Shown here: positions 19,734-27,620 of the stretch, piece after piece | How the letters are laid out: each line of letters opens with the position of its first letter | How positions within the stretch are numbered: position 1 is the stretch's first letter | Source of the DNA: Bacteroidaceae bacterium | GTDB lineage: Bacteria > Bacteroidota > Bacteroidia > Bacteroidales > Barnesiellaceae_A | Length of the DNA stretch: 64,000 nt | Assembly (NCBI GenBank): GCA_017531985.1 | Contig: JAFXJY010000043.1 | Span: 1-64,000 of the forward strand | Reading direction: 5' to 3' | Program-made: the position numbers and the translations under genes | Notes under the pieces: generated by a model | Told to the model about the DNA's origin: nothing | Seen by the model: only the letters and a program-made list of their open reading frames with translations | Databases searched by the model: none

Positions 19734-19749
19734 AGGAAACTCTCCGTCG

Positions 19750-19951
19750 GGTAGGTTCTATCAATTAGGTCGAGTTGACTTTGAAGCTTATTGTGTGGAG
19801 ATTTCCAACTTCTCATAAAGGCTCAATGTGGACATTGTAACTGAATGGAAATTAGAAACATACTACAATCCATTCATGGCAACCGAAATAGAGTCTACCG
19901 ACAACGAAAAACTTATTTACCAATTTATAGAACATACCTATATTACATTCC
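19750..19951 (+). repeat. Dispersed ~202 bp repeat, copy 2 (decayed coding remnant)
   Basis: Homologous over its whole length to 14394-14597. One frame reads GRFYQLGRVDFEAYCVEISN, then FS and a TAA stop, then (same frame) DIVTEWKLETYYNPFMATEI and further. The internal stop and lack of a start show it is not intact. It begins 17 bases after the YhcH stop codon; copy 1 also begins shortly after a stop codon. Confidence 0.7.
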
Positions 19952-19953
19952 AT

Positions 19954-20136
19954 CTATCCATTAGGCAAATAGTATTCCCACAGATTTCCTATCCAATCAA
20001 CCACATCATCAATTGAACACAGATTCAAGATTATACCCATTGCACCAAAGATGATTGCAAGAATCGAGATAATCAACCAAATAAAAAACTTTACTATAAG
20101 AAATGGAATTAAAAAAATAAAAATAATTGCCTTCAT
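19954..20136 (-). CDS. Possible 60-residue hydrophobic peptide
   Basis: This short minus-strand frame opens with an ATG and encodes MKAIIFIFLIPFLIVKFFIW followed by a second hydrophobic stretch, then a short tail DDVVDWIGNLWEYYLPNG. The pattern of one long or two short membrane helices with a charged tail is reasonable for a small membrane protein. However, there is no TAnnTTTG element or ribosome site upstream, and its stop lies at the edge of repeat copy 2. I do not recognise a family, so it may be a chance frame in AT-rich DNA. Confidence 0.3.
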   Translation of the reverse strand: MKAIIFIFLIPFLIVKFFIWLIISILAIIFGAMGIILNLCSIDDVVDWIGNLWEYYLPNG

Positions 20137-20220
20137 TACTAATATTTTAACTTTCTACCCTACTCTATGCACGGATTTTCAGGTTACTCCGTTAGTACCC
20201 ATAATAGAAAAATACACACA

Positions 20221-20436
20221 AAAAAATAGCGTAGGTACTTTTAGCGTATTCTCATTCAGAGGTGTTTGGCGTAACCTATCGGCAGAATAACTAAAAGCCC
20301 ACGCTATAAGCGTGAGCATTTTTGCTATATCCTTGCCGAAATTCATTTAGTCGCCAAACTTTCTGAATGACAGAATAAAGCTAAAACGCTTTTCCAATAT
20401 GTCTAAGTTGTGCGTATTAACAGTACGCTATTTTTT
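20221..20436. repeat. 216 bp nested inverted-repeat element (MITE-like or structured RNA)
   Basis: The ends are a perfect 13 bp inverted repeat (AAAAAATAGCGTA at 20221-20233 and its complement at 20424-20436). Inside are further matching arms: CATTCAGA (20253-20260) with TCTGAATG (20362-20369), GTTTGGCG (20264-20271) with CGCCAAAC (20352-20359), and CGGCAG with the TGCCG near 20334. A central hairpin (20297-20305 with 20309-20317) is flanked by A- and T-tracts. The two arms are similar throughout but unequal in length. It contains no gene. It resembles a miniature inverted-repeat element; the central part could also act as a two-way terminator. Confidence 0.65.
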
Positions 20437-20608
20437 CATAGGCAATATATTTTATATGTTTTTACAAATGTAAGACTATTTTAGAAAATATACAACTATT
20501 ACAACTGATAATATTTTATGGATGTCAGTAATAAACTCACTACTCCAATATTACTCAGTGTGACTTCATGTGTAACGCAACGCTTCTAAAAAAAAGATGT
20601 AAGATAGC

Positions 20609-20639
20609 TTGCACAATAAATTATTTAAACATATCTTTG
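20609..20639 (+). promoter_or_regulatory. Promoter of the efflux operon
   Basis: TTG (20609-20611) and TATCTTTG (20632-20639), 20 bases apart, fit the Bacteroidota pattern. They lie between the palindromic element and tetR. Confidence 0.75.
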
Positions 20640-20642
20640 CAT

Positions 20643-20669
20643 TAACAAAATTGTTAGACATAATTGTTA
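20643..20669 (+). promoter_or_regulatory. Candidate TetR operator
   Basis: A TAACAA-AA-TTGTTA palindrome (20643-20656) is followed by a second AATTGTTA (20662-20669) in direct repeat, 13 bases on. The sites cover the expected transcription start just after the -7 element, where bound TetR would block transcription. This is inferred from position and symmetry only. Confidence 0.45.
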
Positions 20670-20682
20670 ACATGAAAAAGTT

Positions 20683-21309
20683 ATGGAGAATAAGGAACAG
20701 CCAAGTAAAGAACAACTGATACTTGCAGCAGCAGAATATGAATTTCTGACCAAAGGATACGATGGGGCAAGAACAACGTCGATAGCCAGTGCAGCCGGGG
20801 TTACTCACGCTATGCTTCACTATTACTTTCGCACCAAAGAGCAACTCTTTGAACGCATCGTCGACGAAAAGTTTAGAACCGTGTCGCACGCTATGTTCAA
20901 CATAATGGGAGACCCATCATTACCCATTATGGAACGAATTAAATGCGGCATCGAGACTCACTTTGATTTCATTGCCCAAAATCCTCTTCTGCCCCGTTTT
21001 GTAATAAACGAAATAATAACACGACCTGAGCGATACGAAGTACTGCACAAACGATTAGAAAGCTTCGTAAAGAACGTATTCAAGAGTTTGCAGGATGAAA
21101 TAGACCAAGAAGCAGCCCTCGGAAAGATTGAAAAAATTGATATCAAGATGTTGTTTATCAGCATCATGTCGCTCAACACATTTACCTTCGTTGCCTATCC
21201 GTTTATCGAACCACTGATGGGCGAATTGATGGTGGATAGAGAACAATTCTTGTCATCTCGCAAGGCCGAAAATGTAGAAATAATCATTAGAAGAATCAAA
21301 AAACAATAA
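20683..21309 (+). CDS. TetR-family regulator of the efflux operon
   Basis: The 208-residue protein has an N-terminal helix-turn-helix (about 28-50) with the typical TTSIASAAGVTHAMLHYYFR run and TKEQLF following it. The rest is the helical ligand-binding domain. It is the first gene of a seven-gene transcript; tolC starts three bases after its stop. In E. coli the equivalent ybhGFSR genes are controlled by the TetR protein CecR (YbiH), so autorepression relieved by a ligand exported by the pump is likely. Confidence 0.9.
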   Translation: MENKEQPSKEQLILAAAEYEFLTKGYDGARTTSIASAAGVTHAMLHYYFRTKEQLFERIVDEKFRTVSHAMFNIMGDPSLPIMERIKCGIETHFDFIAQNPLLPRFVINEIITRPERYEVLHKRLESFVKNVFKSLQDEIDQEAALGKIEKIDIKMLFISIMSLNTFTFVAYPFIEPLMGELMVDREQFLSSRKAENVEIIIRRIKKQ

Positions 21310-21312
21310 GAA

Positions 21313-22590
21313 ATGAGACGTTTTGTAGCAACACTGCTCACCGTAGTTCTTGCAACAACTATTGAGGCACAATCGTTAGATGAGTGCCGAAGACTGGCAC
21401 GAGAACATTATCCCGAAATAAAGCAGTACGACCTAATATCACAGACCGAGCAGTACAATCTTTCCAATGCAGCTCGTGCATGGATTCCGCAAGTTGCACT
21501 ATCGGGACAGGCAACCTATCAAACGGCTACCCCTACCTACCCCGATGTGTTCAAAACAATCCTGCAAGCCAACGGAGTAGAAATGGCAGGCATTCGCAAA
21601 GAGCAATATAAAGTGGCCATTGATGTAACACAGAATATCTGGGATGGTGGAGCATCAAGTGCCAGTCGTGCTGTTTACGAGGCCGAGGCCGAAGAACAAC
21701 GCAGCCGCGTAGATGTGGCTCTATATGACGTGCAGACAAGAGTTGACAATCTATATTTCGGCATCCTGCTACTCGACGAACAGATGGCCCAAACAGAGGC
21801 ACTGATTGAAGTACTGAACAGCAACCTTGCACGCATGCGTACATATTATAAAAACGGGGTTGCTATGCAGTCGGATGTCGATGCAGTGGAAGCCGAATTA
21901 CTGACAGCCCGACAAAATCTCGGACAAATAGATGCATCACGATCGAGCTATCGCCGCATGCTGGAAGTATTTATCGGTTGCCCACTTACGACTGATAAAT
22001 TAGAACGTCCCATGGAATGTGAGTTGACAAGCCGACATTCGGCACGACCCGAATTAGACTTATTTGCAGCACAAGAATATAAACTACAAGCCCAACGCAG
22101 CATTATCAACGCGTCGGTTATGCCGCAATTTACAGCCTTTGCACAAGGATATTATGGTTATCCCGGCATGGATCTATTCAAGAGCATGGTCTCCTCGAAG
22201 GGTTCGTTCAATGCCATTGTCGGTGTGCGTATGTCGTGGAATATTGGTTCATTCTACACCAAGAAGAACAATGTTGCAAAGCTCAATACAGCACAGCAGC
22301 AGATAGCCGTCGAGCGAGATATATTCTTGTTTAATACACAAATGCAGACCCTCCAAGAAGATGGAGAGATAGCTCGACTACACAAAGCTATTGAAGATGA
22401 CAAACGCATCGTCGAACTGCGAAGTCGAGTGCGTAAAGCTGCCGAGTCGCAACTCGACAATGGTGTCATAGACACAACCGACCTGCTACGCAAAATAACC
22501 GACGAGACTAATGCAATACTGGCTCGCAGTATTCACGAAATAGAACTACTGCAAGCAATATACCGACTTAAAACAACACTTAATCAATAA
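21313..22590 (+). CDS. TolC-like outer-membrane efflux protein
   Basis: The 425-residue protein has a signal peptide (about 1-20, ending IEAQS) and two repeats of the OEP fold: long coiled-coil helices plus barrel strands. Typical segments are SLDECRRLAREHYPEIKQYD near the start and the long ARTAR-like helices around residues 195-215 and 340-400. It would form the outer-membrane exit duct for the ABC transporter encoded downstream. It starts 3 bases after tetR and ends 5 bases before the adaptor gene. Confidence 0.9.
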   Translation: MRRFVATLLTVVLATTIEAQSLDECRRLAREHYPEIKQYDLISQTEQYNLSNAARAWIPQVALSGQATYQTATPTYPDVFKTILQANGVEMAGIRKEQYKVAIDVTQNIWDGGASSASRAVYEAEAEEQRSRVDVALYDVQTRVDNLYFGILLLDEQMAQTEALIEVLNSNLARMRTYYKNGVAMQSDVDAVEAELLTARQNLGQIDASRSSYRRMLEVFIGCPLTTDKLERPMECELTSRHSARPELDLFAAQEYKLQAQRSIINASVMPQFTAFAQGYYGYPGMDLFKSMVSSKGSFNAIVGVRMSWNIGSFYTKKNNVAKLNTAQQQIAVERDIFLFNTQMQTLQEDGEIARLHKAIEDDKRIVELRSRVRKAAESQLDNGVIDTTDLLRKITDETNAILARSIHEIELLQAIYRLKTTLNQ

Positions 22591-22595
22591 GAGAT

Positions 22596-23480
22596 ATGAA
22601 ACCAATCGTTTATATCGCCACGACGCTACTTGTGGTATCGTGTGGCACTAAGACCGAGTTTGATGCCCAAGGAACATTTGAAGCCACCGAAGTGGTTGTT
22701 TCATCCGAGGCATCGGGAAAGATACTTAACTTCGATATCGAGGAAGGAATGACCGTTGCAGCCGGCGAGTCTATCGCCGAGATAGATAGTGTTCAATTGC
22801 ACTTACAACGCAAGCAACTCGCAGCACAGTTGTCGGCACTGATAGGCTCACGCCCCGACATAAAGAAGCAAGTGGCTTCACTGCAAGAACAGATAGCCCA
22901 ACAGAAGAGCGAACTGCAACGAGTGGATAATATGCTTAAAGATGGTGCCGCAACTCAAAAGCAGCGAGACGACATCGAAGCCCAAATCAAGATATTAGAG
23001 GGGCAACTCGATGCTACACTCTCCACTCTCGATAAGAATACAGCAACCATAAACGACAACTCTGTGGCCTTAGAAGCACAGATTGCCGCTCTTAACGACC
23101 GCATTGACAAGTGTCGTATTACATCACCCATAAATGGCACAGTGCTGGTCAAGTATGCCGAGGCCGGCGAATTGGCAACAATAGGCAAGCCAATAATGAA
23201 GGTTGCCAATCTCGACAATGTCTATCTGAGAGCCTACTTCACATCGGAGCAACTTGCCCGACTGAACTTGGGTGACAAGGTTACCGTCGTGGCCGACTTT
23301 GGTAGTAATGAACGATACAACTACGAGGGTCGCATTGAGTGGATCTCATCGGAAAATGAATTTACACCCAAAAACATCCAGACAAAAGATTCTCGTGCCA
23401 ACTTGGTCTATGCTGTAAAAATTGCTGTTAAGAACGATGGACGATTAAAGTTGGGGCTTGCCGGCGAAGTAATATTATAG
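22596..23480 (+). CDS. HlyD-family periplasmic adaptor lipoprotein
   Basis: The 294-residue protein is a membrane-fusion adaptor equivalent to E. coli YbhG. A lipoprotein signal ends in VVSC (Cys16). The lipoyl-like half motifs flank a long alpha-helical hairpin (about 65-165, for example KQVASLQEQIAQQKSELQRV). The beta-barrel domain includes GELATIGKPIMKVANLDNVY. It should bridge the inner-membrane permeases and the TolC-like duct. It starts 5 bases after the tolC stop. Confidence 0.9.
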   Translation: MKPIVYIATTLLVVSCGTKTEFDAQGTFEATEVVVSSEASGKILNFDIEEGMTVAAGESIAEIDSVQLHLQRKQLAAQLSALIGSRPDIKKQVASLQEQIAQQKSELQRVDNMLKDGAATQKQRDDIEAQIKILEGQLDATLSTLDKNTATINDNSVALEAQIAALNDRIDKCRITSPINGTVLVKYAEAGELATIGKPIMKVANLDNVYLRAYFTSEQLARLNLGDKVTVVADFGSNERYNYEGRIEWISSENEFTPKNIQTKDSRANLVYAVKIAVKNDGRLKLGLAGEVIL

Positions 23481-23559
23481 GAGAACACCATCCTTAGCTT
23501 TGTTCCTATTTATGAATAATGAATTACCAATCGGTGGAATTGATCAAGCCCCCTGCGTC

Positions 23560-24459
23560 ATGAATGCTATTGAAATAAATAACTTATCGAAACGTTACGG
23601 TAAGGTTCAAGCACTCGACGGCATATCTTTCGCAGTCGGGCAAGGCGAGTTGTTTGGACTTATCGGACCGGATGGAGCCGGTAAAACCACACTTTTTCGC
23701 CTGCTCACAACCCTCATACACCCCGATTCGGGTAGTGCCAAGGTCGATGGGTACGACACGGTGAATGAATACCGCATCATTCGCTCGCGTGTAGGATACA
23801 TGCCGGGACGCTTCTCGCTCTATCCCGACCTGACAGTAGAGGAGAATTTACAATTCTTTGCTGCCACATTCGGTGTAACCATTGAGGAATCATATGACCT
23901 CATTGCACCAATATACAAGCAAATAGAGCCTTTCAAAAAGCGTCCTGCCGGAAAACTTTCAGGTGGCATGAAGCAGAAGCTGGCTCTATCATGTGCCTTG
24001 ATACATCGTCCGAGTGTTTTATTCTTGGATGAACCGACAACGGGAGTCGATGCCGTATCGCGTAGCGAGTTCTGGGATATGCTCGCAGGATTGAAGAAGT
24101 TGGGCATAACGATTCTCGTCTCCACCCCCTACATGGACGAAGCATCACGATGCGACCGCATTGCTCTCTGCAACGAAGGGAAAATACTCGGCATTGACAC
24201 ACCGAAAGGAATTGTAAGAGGATTTGACAGGCGACTATACGGAATAAGAGCAAAGAATATGTTTACGTTGCTCGAAAGGTCTCGTCGGGTTGCAGGCGTA
24301 GAAGATTGTTATCCATGCGGCGAGCAACATCACTTGGTTGCAGCAGACAACTTTGACGTAGCGATGTTTAAGGCTCAGCTCAGCGACATGGAAGATGTGA
24401 ATATAGTAATTAAAGAACCTACAATCGAAGATATGTTTATTAAACTGATGAAACGATGA
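23560..24459 (+). CDS. ABC transporter ATPase, equivalent to the first half of YbhF
   Basis: This ATPase (299 residues from this start) has Walker A GPDGAGKTT, the signature LSGGMKQKL, and Walker B VLFLDEPTTGVD. The unusual GPDGAGKTT loop is the same as in the first ATPase of E. coli YbhF. ATG codons at 23512 and 23560 are both possible (the frame is open from a TTG at 23500). The second was chosen because family members begin directly with the MNAIEINNLSKRYG-type strand, but it leaves a 79-base gap in an otherwise tight operon. The next ATPase gene overlaps by four bases. Confidence 0.9.
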   Translation: MNAIEINNLSKRYGKVQALDGISFAVGQGELFGLIGPDGAGKTTLFRLLTTLIHPDSGSAKVDGYDTVNEYRIIRSRVGYMPGRFSLYPDLTVEENLQFFAATFGVTIEESYDLIAPIYKQIEPFKKRPAGKLSGGMKQKLALSCALIHRPSVLFLDEPTTGVDAVSRSEFWDMLAGLKKLGITILVSTPYMDEASRCDRIALCNEGKILGIDTPKGIVRGFDRRLYGIRAKNMFTLLERSRRVAGVEDCYPCGEQHHLVAADNFDVAMFKAQLSDMEDVNIVIKEPTIEDMFIKLMKR

Positions 24460-25196
24460 ACGATGTAGTTATTTCAGTGCGAGAACTCACCAAACGATTT
24501 TGCAACTTTACAGCCGTTGACCACATCTCATTCGATGTACACAAAGGCGAGATATTCGGCTTCCTCGGTGCAAATGGAGCTGGCAAAACTACCGCCATGC
24601 GTATATTGTGCGGACTGAGTTACCCGACATCGGGTAGTGGCACAGTAGCCGGTTACGATGTAATGCACGATGGAGAAGAGATAAAACGCCACATAGGGTA
24701 CATGAGCCAGCGGTTCTCTCTTTACAACGACCTGACTGTGTGGGAGAATATGCGACTATTTGCAGGCATATACGGGCTTACATCTAAGCAGACCGAGCAG
24801 CGGTCCACTGAATTGCTCGATCGCCTGAATTTCTCATCCGAACGCAATACACTTGTTGGCTCTTTACCACTGGGATGGAAACAAAAACTATCATTTGCCA
24901 TCGCCACAATACATCGCCCCGAAGTGGTATTTCTGGACGAACCCACCGGCGGTGTAGATCCTGTTACCCGTCGTCAATTCTGGGAGTTAATCTATGAGGC
25001 AGCCAACGAAGGAACAACTATATTTGTAACCACCCATTACATGGACGAAGCTGAGTACTGTTCACGCCTCTCCATCATGGTCGATGGCAAGGTGCAAGCT
25101 CTTGACACCCCCGCACGACTCAAACAACAATACGCTGCGGAGTCAATGGATGAAGTATTTAGAACACTGGCACGCGGTGCAAAAAGAGGAGAATAG
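24456..25196 (+). CDS. ABC transporter ATPase, equivalent to the second half of YbhF
   Basis: The 246-residue ATPase has Walker A GANGAGKTT and Walker B VVFLDEPTGGVD. Its signature motif is the altered LPLGWKQKL rather than LSGGQ. The same altered signature is, as I recall, characteristic of the second ATPase half of YbhF, so this gene and its neighbour look like a split YbhF, with asymmetric ATP sites. Its ATG overlaps the preceding stop (ATGA), indicating translational coupling. Confidence 0.92.
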   Translation: MNDVVISVRELTKRFCNFTAVDHISFDVHKGEIFGFLGANGAGKTTAMRILCGLSYPTSGSGTVAGYDVMHDGEEIKRHIGYMSQRFSLYNDLTVWENMRLFAGIYGLTSKQTEQRSTELLDRLNFSSERNTLVGSLPLGWKQKLSFAIATIHRPEVVFLDEPTGGVDPVTRRQFWELIYEAANEGTTIFVTTHYMDEAEYCSRLSIMVDGKVQALDTPARLKQQYAAESMDEVFRTLARGAKRGE

Positions 25197-25200
25197 CACT

Positions 25201-26295
25201 ATGAAACACAACTTTGGCTCATTTGTAAAAAAGGAGACACTGCACATACTCCGCGATAAGCGAACAATGCTCGTTGTGATGCTTATTCCCATTGTACTGA
25301 TGGTACTCTTTGGGTTTGCCATCTCAACCGAGGTGAATAACATCAATGTGGCAGTCGTAGCACCCCACCGTACCGACGGTGTGCATGATGCAGTAAAACG
25401 ACTTGATGCGAACGAATATTTCACTTTCAAGGGTTATATTACACCCAATGAGATAGACTCTCACCTTCGCACAGGTAATGTAGGAGCAGTGATAGTCTTT
25501 GCCTCCGATTACGAAAGAGGTACAGCACAAGCGACTGCGGGTATTCCTACAAGACCTATTATCCAACTCATCGTCGATGCATCGAATGTCAATACCGCAA
25601 GTTCTGCAACAGCCTACTTACAGAGCATTTTGCTCGGCTCAGCTTCACAACAAACGATGTTTGAAACCCGGATGTTATTCAATCCGCAAATGAAATCGGC
25701 TTACAACTTTGTACCCGGCATCATGGGACTAATCTTTATCTTGGTGTGTGCCATGATGACCTCGGTGTCAATAGTCCGAGAGAAAGAGATGGGAACCATG
25801 GAAGTACTGCTTGTTTCGCCCGTTCGCCCTGTAAAGATTATTTTTGCCAAGATGGTACCTTACTTTGCAATCTCATGCATAGTACTGATAACCATACTAC
25901 TCTTAGCACGATACCTTCTCGGTGTACCCATGTCGGGAGGTGTGGGAGGAATATTTGCCCTGTCGCTACTCTATTTGATATTATCACTTTCACTCGGGCT
26001 GTTTGTCTCTACCATATCCAAGACACAAGTTGTTGCACTGCTTGTATCGGCAATGGTTATGATGATGCCCATAATGATGCTTTCCGGCATGCTCTTTCCC
26101 ATTGAAAATCTCCCCCGATTTTTTCAGATTGTTTCGACCATCGTTCCCGCTCGCTGGTATATCGATGCCATACGCAAGATGATGATTCAGGGAGTGCCTC
26201 TGATGGCTGTATGGGAAAATGGAATAATTCTGTTAGGCATGACAATAGTACTGCTCAGTATTTCACTCCGTAAGTTCAACGACAAACTCGAATAA
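25201..26295 (+). CDS. ABC-2 type permease, YbhS-like
   Basis: The 364-residue inner-membrane protein has one N-terminal membrane helix (about 22-42), a periplasmic domain, and five helices in the C-terminal half, with the ABC-2 signature REKEMGTMEVLLVSPVRP. The frame is open from 25084, but that part lies over the upstream ATPase; the ATG at 25201 is four bases after the previous stop. With the next gene it forms the membrane pore driven by the two ATPases. Confidence 0.92.
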   Translation: MKHNFGSFVKKETLHILRDKRTMLVVMLIPIVLMVLFGFAISTEVNNINVAVVAPHRTDGVHDAVKRLDANEYFTFKGYITPNEIDSHLRTGNVGAVIVFASDYERGTAQATAGIPTRPIIQLIVDASNVNTASSATAYLQSILLGSASQQTMFETRMLFNPQMKSAYNFVPGIMGLIFILVCAMMTSVSIVREKEMGTMEVLLVSPVRPVKIIFAKMVPYFAISCIVLITILLLARYLLGVPMSGGVGGIFALSLLYLILSLSLGLFVSTISKTQVVALLVSAMVMMMPIMMLSGMLFPIENLPRFFQIVSTIVPARWYIDAIRKMMIQGVPLMAVWENGIILLGMTIVLLSISLRKFNDKLE

Positions 26296-27404
26296 TGAAT
26301 ATGCGTGCATTTTTAGTATTAATACAGAAAGAATTTCTGCAAATCAGACGCAACTCGTTTCTTCCTCGACTCATTATAGCCTTTCCTATAATGATCATGC
26401 TGATAATGCCTCTGATCATGACGATGGATGTTCGCAATGTCAATGTTGCCATTGTTGATCTCGACCGTTCTACTGCTTCGCGTCGCATTGCCTCGCACAT
26501 AGAGGCATCGGAGTACCTTACCCTGACTCACACCACCACCGAATATTCTCGTGCCATTGAAGCATTGGAACATGGGATGATCGATGTCATTGTACAAATA
26601 CCGGAGCATTTCGACCGCGACTTCATGATAGCAACTCCCCAACGAATTAGTATCACAGCCAACGCCGTTAATGCCACAAAAGGAGGACTGGGTATGCAAT
26701 ACATTATGCAGACCATTGCTCTATCACTTAGCGAAATGCGTAGCGAGAGTGTTCCGGTTGAAATATCGGAACTGGTAACTATCGAAAATCGTTATAATCC
26801 CACACTCAACTACCGTCACTACATGATTCCTGCCTTGATGATTATACTCTTCATTCTTATTTGCGGATTCTTACCGGCACTAAGCATTGTAGGCGAAAAA
26901 GAGAGTGGTTCGATTGAACAGATAAATGTAACGCCTATCTCTCGTTTTACATTCACACTATCCAAACTTGTTCCATACTGGATAATCGGGCTGTTTGTTG
27001 TTACAGTGGCTATGCTTGTGGCACGATTGGCTTACGGACTTGTTCCGATTGGTTCTGTTGGAGCAATATATCTGGGAGCTATACTATTTATCTTGACAAT
27101 CTCAGGGTTTAGCCTAACGATAGCCAATTTCTCGGAAACCATGCAGCAGACAATGTTTGTAATGTTCTTCTTTATTATGGTTTTTATGTTGATGAGCGGA
27201 CTGCTTACTCCTATTGATTCGATGCCCGATTGGGCTCAGAAGTTCACTATCATACTTCCTCCACGATACTACATCGAGATACTACGCTCGGTCTATCTCA
27301 AAGGTTCGACCATCGCCGAACTAAACTCCAATTTTATTGCACTCGGGGTATTTGCTATTATTTTCAACACATTGGCAGCTCTAACCTACAAAAAACAAGC
27401 ATAA
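26295..27404 (+). CDS. ABC-2 type permease, YbhR-like
   Basis: The 369-residue permease has the same layout as its neighbour: an N-terminal helix (about 19-40), a periplasmic domain, and C-terminal helices after VGEKESGSIEQINVTPISRF. Its ATG shares one base with the preceding TAA (TAATG). An ATG two codons later (26301) is also possible. It is the last gene of the operon. Confidence 0.92.
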   Translation: MNMRAFLVLIQKEFLQIRRNSFLPRLIIAFPIMIMLIMPLIMTMDVRNVNVAIVDLDRSTASRRIASHIEASEYLTLTHTTTEYSRAIEALEHGMIDVIVQIPEHFDRDFMIATPQRISITANAVNATKGGLGMQYIMQTIALSLSEMRSESVPVEISELVTIENRYNPTLNYRHYMIPALMIILFILICGFLPALSIVGEKESGSIEQINVTPISRFTFTLSKLVPYWIIGLFVVTVAMLVARLAYGLVPIGSVGAIYLGAILFILTISGFSLTIANFSETMQQTMFVMFFFIMVFMLMSGLLTPIDSMPDWAQKFTIILPPRYYIEILRSVYLKGSTIAELNSNFIALGVFAIIFNTLAALTYKKQA

Positions 27405-27450
27405 ACAGGAATACTGTGTCGCAACTGTGCAAGGATGAAGAATGATTGGT

Positions 27451-27507
27451 GTCCGATAAAAATTTTTAGAAGGAGTTATTTTTTTGCATTAATGATTTTT
27501 CTCGGAC
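27451..27507 (+). terminator. Possible hairpin end of the efflux operon
   Basis: GTCCGA-TAAAAAT (27451-27463) can pair with the complementary ATTTTTCTCGGAC stretch ending at 27507. The loop is long and holds a run of T (27479-27485). It lies about 50 bases after the last permease gene. It is a weaker structure than the hairpin at 27533-27579. Confidence 0.35.
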
Positions 27508-27532
27508 GATAATAATAAAGAATAACCACTTA

Positions 27533-27579
27533 TGAAGTGACCCCAAAAGTTTTTTGTCTAAACTTTTGGGGTCACTTCA
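27533..27579. terminator. 20 bp perfect hairpin between convergent operons
   Basis: 27533-27552 and 27560-27579 are perfectly complementary around a 7-base loop. It lies between the plus-strand efflux operon and the minus-strand T9SS operon, so it probably ends both. There is no T-tract outside the stem, which is unusual for an intrinsic terminator. The arm sequence TGACCCCAAAAGTTTAGACA recalls, from memory, the terminal repeats of some Bacteroidota IS3-family elements, so an insertion-sequence origin is possible. Confidence 0.6.
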
Positions 27580-27620
27580 AAAAGCAGCCTCTTTTGTTTT
27601 CAATCTCTATTTCATTGCTT

